Below are positions 7,801 through 15,922 of a stretch of 64,000 bases of DNA, one piece after another; positions within the stretch are counted from its first letter, which is position 1, and every line of letters starts with the position of its first letter. The translations under genes were made by a program, and so were the position numbers. This DNA is from CAZZEX01 sp964653285 (GTDB lineage: Bacteria; Chloroflexota; Anaerolineae; B4-G1): contig CAZZEX010000008.1 in the NCBI GenBank assembly GCA_964653285.1, positions 1 to 64,000 of the forward strand, in the 5' to 3' direction. A model generated the notes under the pieces. It did not search any database. It was not told the DNA's origin and worked only from the letters and a program-made list of their open reading frames with translations.

Positions 7801-8637
7801 CTATATCGCCAGATCAAACGGCAGGTCGCTGATGTCGCGTAGCCGTTTGCCGTCCACCAGTAAATCGAATATCTCGCTCAACGTCTCGTCGCCAATCGCT
7901 TCAACGGATTCACCCAACTCGTAGAGCGCCATATGGTACACACAGTCCAGGTCACCAGTACCCAACGCAACCGACGCTATCCGGCTGGGCAAGGGTTCAG
8001 CCGTCACGATGACGATGTGGGGTGTGTTGCCCTTGCGATTGCGGATCAGGTTCAGGCCTTCGGTGCGCGCGTTTTGAGAGCGGTCACTGCGAATCGTCCA
8101 CTTGCAAGAGATGCTGGCGTGCAGAATTGGCCTGGGGTCTGGGAAGTTGCTCGCACGCAGAGGCGTCAACATGGCTGTATCGCCTTGTAGAATGTCGGCG
8201 TCCTGGTTGATTTCCTGGTCCAAAACGGGACTTCGCCCTACTACAATGTCGGGCTTTACCAAATAATCCCCCAAGGTCGCACGCAAACCGGGATGTTGCG
8301 CCAAGACCTGTGACAGATCGGTAAGGTGTTCGTATTGATCGAATGCAGGCGCATCTCCAAGAGTGGAGATTATCCACTCACCAGGGCGAAGATGCTTAAT
8401 CAACCGAAATGCCTTATCGAGATAGTCACGTGTCAGAGACTCAAACAACGCACCCGCCCTTTGCCCTTTCGGTGGGTTGGAGCAGGGCGGGAATCCTATC
8501 CGAGTCAAGATGCCTTGGGCTAACTGGATGCTTCTCTTACTGCCCTTATCCGCGATACTGGGCACCCCTGCCCGGTATCCCAGAATGTGCCGACAGATTG
8601 TCTCGTGATACTTCTTGCGCAACTGTTCCAGGCTCAT
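7801..8637 (-). CDS. NgoMIV-family type II restriction endonuclease (probable GCCGGC specificity)
   Basis: A 278-residue nuclease matching NgoMIV at its active site. E66, D130, the S-C-K motif (S177, K179, within SISCKWTIRSDR) and E193 are spaced much like E70, D140, S185, K187 and E201 of NgoMIV. NgoMIV is a tetrameric type IIF enzyme that cuts GCCGGC; the same specificity here is inferred, not shown. The gene starts 12 bases after the methyltransferase stop, with AGGAG upstream, so methylase is translated before nuclease in one operon. The window contains many GCCGGC sites, so protection by the partner methylase would be essential. Confidence 0.85.
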   Translation of the reverse strand: MSLEQLRKKYHETICRHILGYRAGVPSIADKGSKRSIQLAQGILTRIGFPPCSNPPKGQRAGALFESLTRDYLDKAFRLIKHLRPGEWIISTLGDAPAFDQYEHLTDLSQVLAQHPGLRATLGDYLVKPDIVVGRSPVLDQEINQDADILQGDTAMLTPLRASNFPDPRPILHASISCKWTIRSDRSQNARTEGLNLIRNRKGNTPHIVIVTAEPLPSRIASVALGTGDLDCVYHMALYELGESVEAIGDETLSEIFDLLVDGKRLRDISDLPFDLAI

Positions 8638-8649
8638 TATCAGGCGCTC

Positions 8650-9987
8650 CTATCCCGATTCTGGTTTGAGAAAGCCGATTACGTATTCTTCATGCATCCG
8701 TTTCTCGATCTGGGAACGGATTTCTGTTCGTCGCGCTGGCATCATGCGCTTATCGCGGTCGAGCCTTCGCACCGCGATACTGAGCAACTCAAACCCAACC
8801 TGTTTTCCAATCTCTCCCAGGCAAACATCGGTTCGGGTGTCCATCCCGCGCATTGTGGATGATCCAACTACGACAATGGCTGCTTTACCCGGCTTTAGCA
8901 CGCGGGCCATTTCAGCCAGGCAACGAGTCATTTCTGAGTAGTAACGGTGTAATACTCTGGCTTTTTTCTGGTCAACACGAGCGAGGCTAGCAACTACCTG
9001 GGCAGCAGAGTCAGGCAACTCAACGAACTCAACACCGGATACAGCATCGTGGCCGATGTACTCTCGGCGCAGTCGTGAAAGGCTGCTAAGCGAATGTCCA
9101 AACCATACCAAGGAGAACTTATGCGCTCGCATGTAGTCAATGGCGTTCGAAGCATAGGGCGGAGAGGTAACAATAAGGTCAACCGTGTGATCACGCAGAG
9201 GCAACTTCTGAGCATTGCCACGAAAGATCTCAATCGTCCCACCTCCGCGCGCTAACGTAGCAAGGCTGTCTAGATTCTTGCTCAACCGTTTACGGTATTC
9301 CCCCAAGGCTGGATGAGGCGTCTTGTCTCGAACGCGATGGGGGCGCGTGTGCGCCAGGTCACGCGCTATCGAAACCCCGCCTGACTTGGTAATAATGATC
9401 GCCGAAAACGCCAGTTCCAGGAACTCGCGGACACCAGGGTCTTGCACACGCTCAATTTCCCGAATCAGGGCCATCAATTCGAGTTGGGTGGAGGGTAAAA
9501 ACCAGTAGTCTACAAATTTGCGCTCTGCCTCTCCAAAACGAGTGTTCAATTCGCGGCTCAGTTTGGTTCCGTCCTGCTGTAGACTCTCTCTGGCGCGGTG
9601 GAGCACCTTGTTTCCCGCTGCGGCGGTCTCTTGCAACGCTAAGGGCGTGACTTTAGCCTTGCACAATCGCAGTGCCATCGGGTCAATATCAAAACAAATG
9701 CCCCGGCACCCGGCTAGAAATGCTTCTACAACTGTGGTTCCTGACCCTACCATAGGATCAAGTACAATCTCTCCTGGCTCTGTAAGCCCTTTGATGAATT
9801 TCCTGGGTAACTGTGGGGGGAATTTTGCTGGGAAGGCGTGGAAATTGTGGGAAGCATACGCACTACTCAACCCATGAAAATCCAGGTCACTCGACAAAAG
9901 ACCGCTCAGACGCTCTCGATAACTAACGTCGAGGCGCGGTATAGAAAATCGTCGGATAGCTGGGAGTTCGAGTTGTCGCAGAGACAT
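8650..9987 (-). CDS. DNA methyltransferase (N4-cytosine/N6-adenine amino class), partner of the NgoMIV-like nuclease
   Basis: A 445-residue SAM-dependent DNA amino-methyltransferase. The SAM-binding motif DPMVGSGTT is at residues 77-85 and the catalytic motif TSPPY at 274-278. Serine before PPY is typical of N4-cytosine methylases. The motif order (I before IV) is the reverse of the common beta class. YASHNFHAFPAKFPPQLP at about 44-61 is an N-terminal conserved block. The likely job is protecting the site cut by the adjacent NgoMIV-like nuclease. Known NgoMIV partners are C5-cytosine methylases, so an amino-methylase here is a different pairing. A TATAAT (minus strand, 10024-10029) lies about 35 bases upstream of the start. 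Confidence 0.85.
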   Translation of the reverse strand: MSLRQLELPAIRRFSIPRLDVSYRERLSGLLSSDLDFHGLSSAYASHNFHAFPAKFPPQLPRKFIKGLTEPGEIVLDPMVGSGTTVVEAFLAGCRGICFDIDPMALRLCKAKVTPLALQETAAAGNKVLHRARESLQQDGTKLSRELNTRFGEAERKFVDYWFLPSTQLELMALIREIERVQDPGVREFLELAFSAIIITKSGGVSIARDLAHTRPHRVRDKTPHPALGEYRKRLSKNLDSLATLARGGGTIEIFRGNAQKLPLRDHTVDLIVTSPPYASNAIDYMRAHKFSLVWFGHSLSSLSRLRREYIGHDAVSGVEFVELPDSAAQVVASLARVDQKKARVLHRYYSEMTRCLAEMARVLKPGKAAIVVVGSSTMRGMDTRTDVCLGEIGKQVGFELLSIAVRRLDRDKRMMPARRTEIRSQIEKRMHEEYVIGFLKPESG

Positions 9988-10312
9988 TCAAGCCCTTTCG
10001 TTCCTGGAGTCACGAGCGGTAGAATTATACACGATGGTCGTAATTTATGCTATCCCGCCGATATGAGACAGGCGCAATGCTGCTACCTCACACTCAAACC
10101 ATCAACGCCAGAAACCGCTCCGTGTCGTATGTGGCAGCCTGCGCGGCTGGCGACCACTTCGGGAAGATAAGATCGAATGGCAGCACTCGCACAAACGACA
10201 ACCCTTCGACAAGCTCAGGACACCACGCCCACCACCTCGCTTTCTCCACCTCGACCGGACGACCTCAAAATCGGGCACAGCCAACTGCACGGGGCGGCGA
10301 GTGTCGGGCCGT

Positions 10313-10341
10313 TTGCTAATCCGCCGCTTTTGTGCTAAGGT
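10313..10341 (+). promoter_or_regulatory. Possible promoter for the aminotransferase
   Basis: TTGCTA (10313-10318), 17 bases, TAAGGT (10336-10341), about 85 bases before the ATG. Moderate match only. Confidence 0.35.
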
Positions 10342-10379
10342 TGAGTGGAACCACAAGATAAAGGATTGAAATCCGTCCT

Positions 10380-10424
10380 AATCCGTTCTAATCCTACCCA
10401 TCTGTGTTCTTCGAGAGGTGCAAA
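10380..10424. repeat. Direct repeat, left copy (flanks the aminotransferase)
   Basis: ATCCGTTCTAATCCTACCCA...CTGTGTTC...GAGGTG matches the segment at 11705-11749 at roughly 80 percent over its first 35 bases. Confidence 0.65.
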
Positions 10425-10425
10425 A

Positions 10426-11616
10426 ATGACCAAAACCCCAGTGACTTTCGCTGAACGTGTCAACCACCTGGCGCCGGAAGGGGCCTACTATATGCTGGCT
10501 CGTGCCCAGGCCATGGAAGCCGAGGGCCGGGAAATCATCCACCTGGAGATTGGGCAGCCAGACGTACCCACCTTCGAAAACGTGGCGCAGGCCGGGATTC
10601 AGGCTATCCAGGAAGGCCACACCCGCTACAACCCGCCAGCCGGCATCCCGGCCCTACGCCAGGCCATCGCTGAGGACGCTGGACGGCGCCGGGGGATCGA
10701 GGTGCAGCCATCCCAGGTGATCGTCGGACCCGGTGCCAAGTCAGCGCTGTTCTTTCCCACGCTGGCGCTCGTTCGCCCAGGCGACGAGGTGATCTACCCT
10801 GACCCTGGATTCCCTACCTACCAAGCCATGATCGGTGTGGCCGGCGGCGTCCCGGTGCCCGTCCCCCTGCACGAAGAGGCGGACTTCGCTTTTGACCTGG
10901 CGGCCTTCGACCGGTTGGTGAGCGACTGCACCCGCCTGGTCATCCTGAATTCCCCCAGCAACCCCACCGGCGGAGTGCTCTCGATGTCAATGCTTGAGCA
11001 CATCGCCGACGCAGCACAACAGCATGACACCTGGGTGATCTCAGATGAAATTAACGCCCGAATCGCGTACGACGGCGTGCCAGTGCCCAGCATCGCCAGC
11101 CTGCCTGGCATGGCCGATCGCACAGCGATCTGCGACGGCTTCTCCAAGACGTACGCCATGACCGGCTGGCGGCTCGGCTTCGGGATCATGCCAGAGGCTC
11201 TCGCCGAGCGGGTCGCCCTGTTACTGACCCACTCGATTGGCTGCACTGCCACGTTCACCCAGTATGCAGGCCTGGAGGCGCTGACCGGCCCTCAGGATCA
11301 GGTCGAGGCGGTTGTGGCCGAGTACCAACGGAGGAGAGATGTGCTGGTAGCCGGTCTGAATGCGATCCCTGGTGTCCAGTGTCGTGTGCCGCAGGGGGCA
11401 TTCTACGTGTTCCCCAACGTGTCCACGTTTGGCCACACGTCCGACTGGCTGGCCAACTATTTGCTCGAAGAAGCCGGAGTAGCCATGCTGCCTGGAACTG
11501 CCTTCGGCGACGGGGGCGAAGGCTATTTGCGGCTATGCTTCGCCAACTCGATGGAGAACATCCAGATCGCACTTAAGCACATCTCTGCCGCGCTCGCCAG
11601 GCTCGGCACGGCGTGA
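10426..11616 (+). CDS. Class I/II pyridoxal-phosphate aminotransferase (aspartate aminotransferase-like)
   Basis: A 396-residue fold-type I aminotransferase. Visible landmarks are HLEIGQPD near the N-terminus, YNPPAGIPALRQAI, the NSPSNPTGG PLP-site motif, VISDEINARIAYDG with the Asp that contacts the pyridine nitrogen, SKTYAMTGWRLGF with the Schiff-base Lys, and a C-terminal YLRLCFANS with the carboxylate-binding Arg. Substrate cannot be fixed from sequence; aspartate or a branched or aromatic amino acid is possible. The ATG is preceded by GAGAGGTG. The gene is flanked by two copies of a ~40-base direct repeat, the left of which provides this ribosome binding site. Convergent with trmO. Confidence 0.85.
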   Translation: MTKTPVTFAERVNHLAPEGAYYMLARAQAMEAEGREIIHLEIGQPDVPTFENVAQAGIQAIQEGHTRYNPPAGIPALRQAIAEDAGRRRGIEVQPSQVIVGPGAKSALFFPTLALVRPGDEVIYPDPGFPTYQAMIGVAGGVPVPVPLHEEADFAFDLAAFDRLVSDCTRLVILNSPSNPTGGVLSMSMLEHIADAAQQHDTWVISDEINARIAYDGVPVPSIASLPGMADRTAICDGFSKTYAMTGWRLGFGIMPEALAERVALLLTHSIGCTATFTQYAGLEALTGPQDQVEAVVAEYQRRRDVLVAGLNAIPGVQCRVPQGAFYVFPNVSTFGHTSDWLANYLLEEAGVAMLPGTAFGDGGEGYLRLCFANSMENIQIALKHISAALARLGTA

Positions 11617-11704
11617 AACGTCCACAGATCTCACAGGCGGACGAAGTCCGGCCAGAACGCCGGGGCAAACTGGCTCAGGAGGCGAATCCCGAAAACCAGC
11701 CCTG

Positions 11705-11749
11705 ATCCGTTTTAACCCTGCCTACCTGTGTTCCTTAACGAGGTGTCGA
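11705..11749. repeat. Direct repeat, right copy (encodes the end of TrmO)
   Basis: ATCCGTTTTAACCCTGCCTA...CTGTGTTC...GAGGTG. Read on the minus strand it supplies the last dozen residues and the stop codon of the trmO reading frame. Confidence 0.65.
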
Positions 11750-12161
11750 AAAGCGAGGCGTATCCCTTGATATCCAGCACCGGCGAGCCGTCCAGCGCAT
11801 CCAGCCCGACGACCTCCAGCACGTTGCCCTCAATGCGCCGGACCCGGACAGTGGTCACGGCGATGGGATTGGGGCGACGGGGGCTGCGGACGGCGAACAC
11901 CCCCCGGAGCGGCTGGCCAGGATCGCCCCGAGGGTGCACCTGCAGGTCGTAGCCGACGGACCGGTGGAAATAGTAGAGAACGACGATGTCGCTGCCGGGA
12001 CCCAGGCCCAACAGGCCGTCGGTCAGCGCCGGGTCGAGCACGATGCGGGCCGGACGGGCGCGCAGTCCGTCGCCAGAGAGCCCCTTGTCTTCCTCATCCC
12101 GTTCCACGTAGCCGATGGGATGAAGGATGATGCCGGGATTGGGGCTTTGGGCGTGGTTCAT
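11712..12161 (-). CDS. trmO: tRNA (N6-threonylcarbamoyladenosine37-N6)-methyltransferase TrmO (TsaA/YaeB family)
   Basis: A 149-residue TrmO-family protein, a SAM-dependent enzyme that methylates t6A37 of tRNA. Family marks are the opening ILHPIGYVER, YYFHRSVGYDLQVHPRG (usually a Leu-x-x-Phe-His region), and the signature RGVFAVRSPRRPNPIAVTTV (RxPxRPNPIGxS class). DALDGSPVLDIKGY closes the core. The final residues (TSLRNTGRQG) come from a repeat also present upstream of the aminotransferase, so the native C-terminus has been replaced. ATG at 12159-12161 follows the ATPase stop by one base, so the two are translationally coupled. Confidence 0.85.
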   Translation of the reverse strand: MNHAQSPNPGIILHPIGYVERDEEDKGLSGDGLRARPARIVLDPALTDGLLGLGPGSDIVVLYYFHRSVGYDLQVHPRGDPGQPLRGVFAVRSPRRPNPIAVTTVRVRRIEGNVLEVVGLDALDGSPVLDIKGYASLFDTSLRNTGRQG

Positions 12162-12162
12162 T

Positions 12163-13551
12163 TTAGCCCTCCAGGATGTCCGCCGCCGTGACCAGGAGAA
12201 TCTCCCCACCGGTTGACCTGGCCTGCAGGCCCTCGGTGAAGCCTCTCTTGGCGAACAGCACGTACATCACTCGGTTCCACGGTCCGCCGGGCAGCAAACT
12301 CACTTTCCCTCTCAACTCATCCAGGATGTTGACGCCAACCAGCCGCTCCGTCCATTTGCATTCGCCAACTACCAGGTCTCGGGTCCGCTCGTTCCAGCCA
12401 ACCAGGTCTATCTCGCCCTGCGGCGACCACCAGCGACCCAGATGGCTGAGCGAGAAGGGGAGCGCCCCTCGTCGCAACTGTCGGACGATGTACCAGTGTG
12501 CGGCTTCCTCAAACGGTTCGGCCACGAACATATCCAGATTGGGCCTCACCTCCTCGTTGACGACGGCGTCCAGCCAGCCCAGTTCCAGACGATCTTTGAA
12601 GGGATGGACGAAGCGAAACCAGAAGCGCAGGAAGGGGTCACTGATGCGGTAAATCCCCCGGCGGCTTTTATCCGGCCGCGTCTCGGTGACCGGCACCCTC
12701 CGTTCCACAATCCGCAACCCCCGTAGTACGTCCAGGTACTTGCCCACGCTGGCCGGGGGGAGATGGGCAGCCTGGGCAACCTCGTTCCGGCGGGTGCGGC
12801 CGTGGGCGATGGCTTGCAGGATGGAGAAATAGTTCCGTGGCTCGCGCAGTTCCTCCATCAGCAACAGTCTGGGCTCGTCGTACAGCAGTGAACGGGGGTG
12901 CAGTATCTGGCGGCGCACGTTCTCAAGCACCGAAAGCCGGTCATCGAAAGTCTCCAGGTAAAACGGGCTACCGCCCAGAATCGCCCGGGTCTCAATGACC
13001 TGCACCGGGCCGTAGGCGGGCACGAATTGGGAGGCGGCTGTCAGGAAGAGCGGGTCCAGCATCCAACTCCCGGTGCGGCGGCCGTAGAGCGGTGATCGGT
13101 AACCCATCACCTCCCGCTCCATCATCCCCACATAAGAACCGCACAAGACCAGGAACACCTGACTATGTCGCAACACGGTGTCCCAGGCCTTCTGCAGGAT
13201 GGAGGGGATGGCAGGGTCGCCTCTGACCAAGTAGGTGAACTCGTCCAGGACCACGACCGGGCGACCGGGCAACTGAGCCAGACGCTCGAAAGCGTTGTCC
13301 CAGGAGGGGAAGATCAACCCCGCCGCCGGAATGGACTGGAAGGCCAGCACCTGCCCGGTAAAGCGGGCCAGTTGGGCCTCTCTGGATGCGGTTGTGGCGA
13401 TGAAGAAGATGTGCGGCTTATCCTGGCAGAAGACGCGGAGGAGTTCCGTCTTACCCACGCGCCGGCGGCCGTACAGGATGAACAGTTCGGCCTTGCCCGA
13501 CCGGTAATGGATCTCCAGGTCAGCCAACTCTTCCTCGCGATTGATGAACAC
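12163..13551 (-). CDS. AAA ATPase with C-terminal DUF234 nuclease-like domain
   Basis: A 462-residue protein of the prokaryotic/archaeal ATPase type. The N-terminus FINREEELADLE precedes Walker A GRRRVGKTELL (about 27-37). VVLDEFTYL is Walker B, and LVLCGSYVGMME is sensor-like. A winged-helix segment (RTRRNEVAQAAHLPPASVGKYL) follows, then a DUF234 region with DPFLRFWFRFV and the PD-(D/E)xK-like WWSPQGEIDLVGWN...VGECKW. Such proteins are widespread and poorly characterised; several relate to mobile or defence contexts. The GTG start at 13549-13551 has GGAG upstream. Promoter and operator-like palindrome lie just ahead. Confidence 0.8.
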   Translation of the reverse strand: MFINREEELADLEIHYRSGKAELFILYGRRRVGKTELLRVFCQDKPHIFFIATTASREAQLARFTGQVLAFQSIPAAGLIFPSWDNAFERLAQLPGRPVVVLDEFTYLVRGDPAIPSILQKAWDTVLRHSQVFLVLCGSYVGMMEREVMGYRSPLYGRRTGSWMLDPLFLTAASQFVPAYGPVQVIETRAILGGSPFYLETFDDRLSVLENVRRQILHPRSLLYDEPRLLLMEELREPRNYFSILQAIAHGRTRRNEVAQAAHLPPASVGKYLDVLRGLRIVERRVPVTETRPDKSRRGIYRISDPFLRFWFRFVHPFKDRLELGWLDAVVNEEVRPNLDMFVAEPFEEAAHWYIVRQLRRGALPFSLSHLGRWWSPQGEIDLVGWNERTRDLVVGECKWTERLVGVNILDELRGKVSLLPGGPWNRVMYVLFAKRGFTEGLQARSTGGEILLVTAADILEG

Positions 13552-13570
13552 GACCTTATCTCCGTAAGTT

Positions 13571-13623
13571 ACTCACAAGCACGTTACTTGCGAGTATTAT
13601 ATCACACGCTGCGATAGAGGCAA
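13571..13623 (-). promoter_or_regulatory. Promoter with overlapping inverted repeat for the AAA ATPase gene
   Basis: Minus strand TTGCCT (13618-13623), 16 bases, TATAAT (13596-13601). Immediately downstream an inverted repeat, ACTCACAAG (13571-13579) and CTTGCGAGT (13587-13595), has one mismatch and would suit a dimeric repressor at the transcription start. Confidence 0.5.
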
Positions 13624-13723
13624 GGGGACGTGATCGGCGTCTACTACCTGGGACTAAACACTCAACTGGCGCCTGATCCTGCGCAACAGATAAGTATGGA
13701 AGAGAGACAACAGACACAGAGCG

Positions 13724-13771
13724 AAGGCCGCTCCTTCCCGCCGGCTATGCAAGACAGGAAGGGGCGGCCTT
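13724..13771. terminator. Hairpin downstream of ahcY, possible terminator
   Basis: Arms 13724-13738 (AAGGCCGCTCCTTCC) and 13757-13771 pair over 15 positions with one mismatch, around an 18-base loop. It lies about 40 bases beyond the ahcY stop. No long U-tract follows, so efficiency is uncertain. Confidence 0.5.
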
Positions 13772-13812
13772 CTTCTGGTTTTGAGATTTGGGGCTTGAGA
13801 TTTGGGGTTTTC

Positions 13813-15078
13813 TTATGTTCCTTCTTCCCACGACGACAGGTACTTCTCCTGCTCCGGTGTCAGGACGTCAATCTCCACGCCCATCGCGTGTAATTTGAGC
13901 CGGGCGATCTCGCGGTCAATCTCCTCCGGCACGGTGTAGACAATGCGCTCCAGTTCGTTGGCGTGACGCAGGATATACTCAGCGCAGAGGGCCTGGTTAG
14001 CAAAGGACATGTCCATCACCGCGCTGGGGTGCCCCTCGGCGGCGGCCAGGTTGACCAGGCGGCCCTCCGCCAGCAGGTGGATGCGCCGCCCGTCGGGCAG
14101 AGTGTACTCGTCCACGGAGGGACGGACGCGGCGCGGCGGCCCCGCCGCCATCTCCTCCAGCGCTGGGATGTTGATCTCCACGTTGAAGTGGCCGGAGTTG
14201 GCGACGATGGCACCGTCCTTCATCACCTCGAAGTGCTGCCGGTCAACCACGTTCACGTCGCCGGTGGAGGTGATGAAGATGTCCCCCTGCAGCGCGGCCT
14301 CCGGCATCGGCATCACCCGGTAGCCGTCCATCACCGCCTCCAGCGCCCGCAACGGGTCCACCTCGGTGACGATGACGTTACCGCCTAACCCTTTGGCGCG
14401 CATGGCGATGCCCCGGCTGCACCAACCGTAGCCAGCGACGACGATGGTCTTGCCGGCGATGAGGACGTTGGTGGCGCGGATGACGCCATCCATCGTAGAT
14501 TGCCCCGTGCCGTAGCGGTTGTCGAAGAAATGCTTGGTCATCGCGTCGTTGACGGCGACGATGGGGTAACGAAGGACGCCGTCGTGAGCCATCGCTCGCA
14601 ACCGGATGACGCCGGTGGTGGTCTCCTCGGTGCCACCGATGACGTTGCCGATGAGCTCGGTGCGCGCCTTATGGAGCGTGCTCACCAGGTCAGCCCCGTC
14701 GTCCATTGTAATTTGGGGGCGGTGGTCTATAGCGGCGTGGATGTGCTTGTAGTAGGTCTCGTTGTCCTCCCCCTTGATGGCGAAGACGGGGATCTCGTAG
14801 TAGGAGACCAGTGCCGCTGCCGCGTCGTCCTGGGTTGAGAGGGGATTCGAGGCGGTGAGGACCACCTCAGCCCCGCCGGCCTGGAGGGTGCGGGCCAGGC
14901 TGGCCGTCTCGGTGGTGATGTGGAGGCAGGCGGAGAGGCGCACGCCCGCCAGGGGCTTTTCGTTCTGGAAGCGCTCACGGATGAGGCGCAGTACCGGCAT
15001 CTCCCGCTCGGCCCACTCGATGCGCAGGCGGCCAGCGGGGGCCAGGTCGAGGTCCTTGATGTCGTAATCGGTTGGCAT
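13813..15078 (-). CDS. ahcY: Adenosylhomocysteinase (S-adenosyl-L-homocysteine hydrolase)
   Basis: A 421-residue AhcY, the cytosolic NAD-dependent enzyme that splits S-adenosylhomocysteine into adenosine and homocysteine. Evidence: the LHITTETASLARTL and CNPLSTQD-like (ASNPLSTQDD) substrate region; DDGADLV; GGTEETTTGV; the NAD-binding VVAGYGWCSRGIAMRAKGLG; and TEVDPLRALEAVMDGY. The C-terminal lysine-tyrosine arm is shortened, as in many bacteria and archaea. The ATG overlaps the stop of the acetyltransferase by one base (TAATG), with AGGAGA upstream. A pfkB-type kinase 5 kb upstream on the same strand could phosphorylate the adenosine released. Confidence 0.95.
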   Translation of the reverse strand: MPTDYDIKDLDLAPAGRLRIEWAEREMPVLRLIRERFQNEKPLAGVRLSACLHITTETASLARTLQAGGAEVVLTASNPLSTQDDAAAALVSYYEIPVFAIKGEDNETYYKHIHAAIDHRPQITMDDGADLVSTLHKARTELIGNVIGGTEETTTGVIRLRAMAHDGVLRYPIVAVNDAMTKHFFDNRYGTGQSTMDGVIRATNVLIAGKTIVVAGYGWCSRGIAMRAKGLGGNVIVTEVDPLRALEAVMDGYRVMPMPEAALQGDIFITSTGDVNVVDRQHFEVMKDGAIVANSGHFNVEINIPALEEMAAGPPRRVRPSVDEYTLPDGRRIHLLAEGRLVNLAAAEGHPSAVMDMSFANQALCAEYILRHANELERIVYTVPEEIDREIARLKLHAMGVEIDVLTPEQEKYLSSWEEGT

Positions 15079-15896
15079 TAGAAATCTCCTTTGGTTTGTT
15101 TGGATGCTGGTTGCTGGTTGGTGGTTCTCCTGGCGAAAGCAGGGCCTTCGAGGAAGGGACAATGATGCTCGAAGCCCAACCGCTCGTAGATACGGATGGC
15201 CTTCACGTTGCCCCGGCCAACGTTGAGCACGATGTCGCGGATGCCGCGCTGCAATAACCCGGCCACGACAGCACTCGTGGTCGCCGTGCCGTAGCCCCGC
15301 CCCCGGTAGTCCGGGTGGGTGAAGACATTGCCTACTGCGGCCACACCATAGGTCGGGCTGACCAGGTGGGTGCCGGCGGCTGCCACCAGTTGGCCGTCCG
15401 CGAGGACGCCGTAGAAGACACCATGCTCTATCTGCGCTGGGCTAAAGGCGTCGCCTCCACCGAGAGCGTACAACTCTGCCAGCTGGCCGGTGTGAGCCAG
15501 TGTAAGCCGTACGCAGTTGCCCGCCACAGACCGGAAGCGCGCGGGCTGCAGCACCATGCGCCACATTGGGATTGTCTCGTCCCACGCATAGAAGTCGCGG
15601 GTCATCGGCAGGTGCTCCGTGCGACAGGTAAAGTAAACCCGCCCAGGACATAGCGCGTCCTCAAGGATGGCCCGCAGGCCATCGGCGTCGCCCATCAGGA
15701 ACAGAACCGGCGGCTTCAGGCCAGTGTAGTACAGGGCCAGTGCCTCCATCCGCCCATCCCGTTCCGCTCCGGCCCACGCGCTCTGGGTGAACATCCCTGG
15801 CTCCAGGTCGCCGATGGCGTAGGCGGCGTAGAGGTAATCAGTCTCCAGGTAGGCCAGGATTTGGGATTTGTCGGTCAGTGTGCTAGTTTTCCACAT
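15078..15896 (-). CDS. GNAT-family N-acetyltransferase
   Basis: A 272-residue protein with a C-terminal GNAT domain. The acetyl-CoA pyrophosphate loop is NVFTHPDYRGRGYGTATTSAVV (R-G-x-G-Y/A), and the late DIVLNVGRGNVKAIRIYERLGF is the family's beta-alpha signature. The N-terminal half (LAYLETDYLYAAYAIGDLEP) resembles the extended acetyltransferases related to FR47/ZP-type domains. Substrate unknown. The C-terminal tail (RTTNQQPASKQTK) is encoded by a word repeat and is probably not part of the fold. ATG at 15894-15896 is chosen as the first start giving family-like sequence; a GTG at 16019 would add a non-conserved segment. Confidence 0.75.
   Translation of the reverse strand: MWKTSTLTDKSQILAYLETDYLYAAYAIGDLEPGMFTQSAWAGAERDGRMEALALYYTGLKPPVLFLMGDADGLRAILEDALCPGRVYFTCRTEHLPMTRDFYAWDETIPMWRMVLQPARFRSVAGNCVRLTLAHTGQLAELYALGGGDAFSPAQIEHGVFYGVLADGQLVAAAGTHLVSPTYGVAAVGNVFTHPDYRGRGYGTATTSAVVAGLLQRGIRDIVLNVGRGNVKAIRIYERLGFEHHCPFLEGPAFARRTTNQQPASKQTKGDF
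15093..15130. repeat. Word repeat (GGTTGCTGGTTGGTGG type) at the 3' end of the acetyltransferase gene
   Basis: Variants of GATGCTGGTTGCTGGTTG; the same words in reverse orientation occur at 20425-20460, at the other side of the 15.9-20.4 kb island. It encodes the acetyltransferase tail. Confidence 0.6.
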
Positions 15897-15922
15897 CGCA
15901 AGGAAACGGGTAGTCCCTCTGC

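Larger units (their letters stand above)
9988..10425. other. Intergenic stretch with a repeat and a possible 3' gene remnant
   Basis: On the minus strand about 35 residues (PFDLIFPKWSPAAQ...ERFLALMV) read openly into a TGA at 10094-10096 and look protein-like, possibly another C-terminal remnant of unknown family. It is preceded at about 10200-10221 by CCCTTCGACAAGCTCAGGA, a repeat word seen in many bacterial genomes (translates as LSLSKG). A promoter-like pair for the aminotransferase follows. Confidence 0.4.

Noticed and set aside
10102..10356. 84-residue minus-strand ORF in the gap before the aminotransferase
   Set aside because: It contains the LSLSKG reading of a common repeat and no conserved sequence; a different frame looks more protein-like.
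13724..13771. SAH riboswitch near ahcY
   Set aside because: The hairpin lies downstream of ahcY, not in its leader, and ahcY starts on the stop codon of the gene before it.
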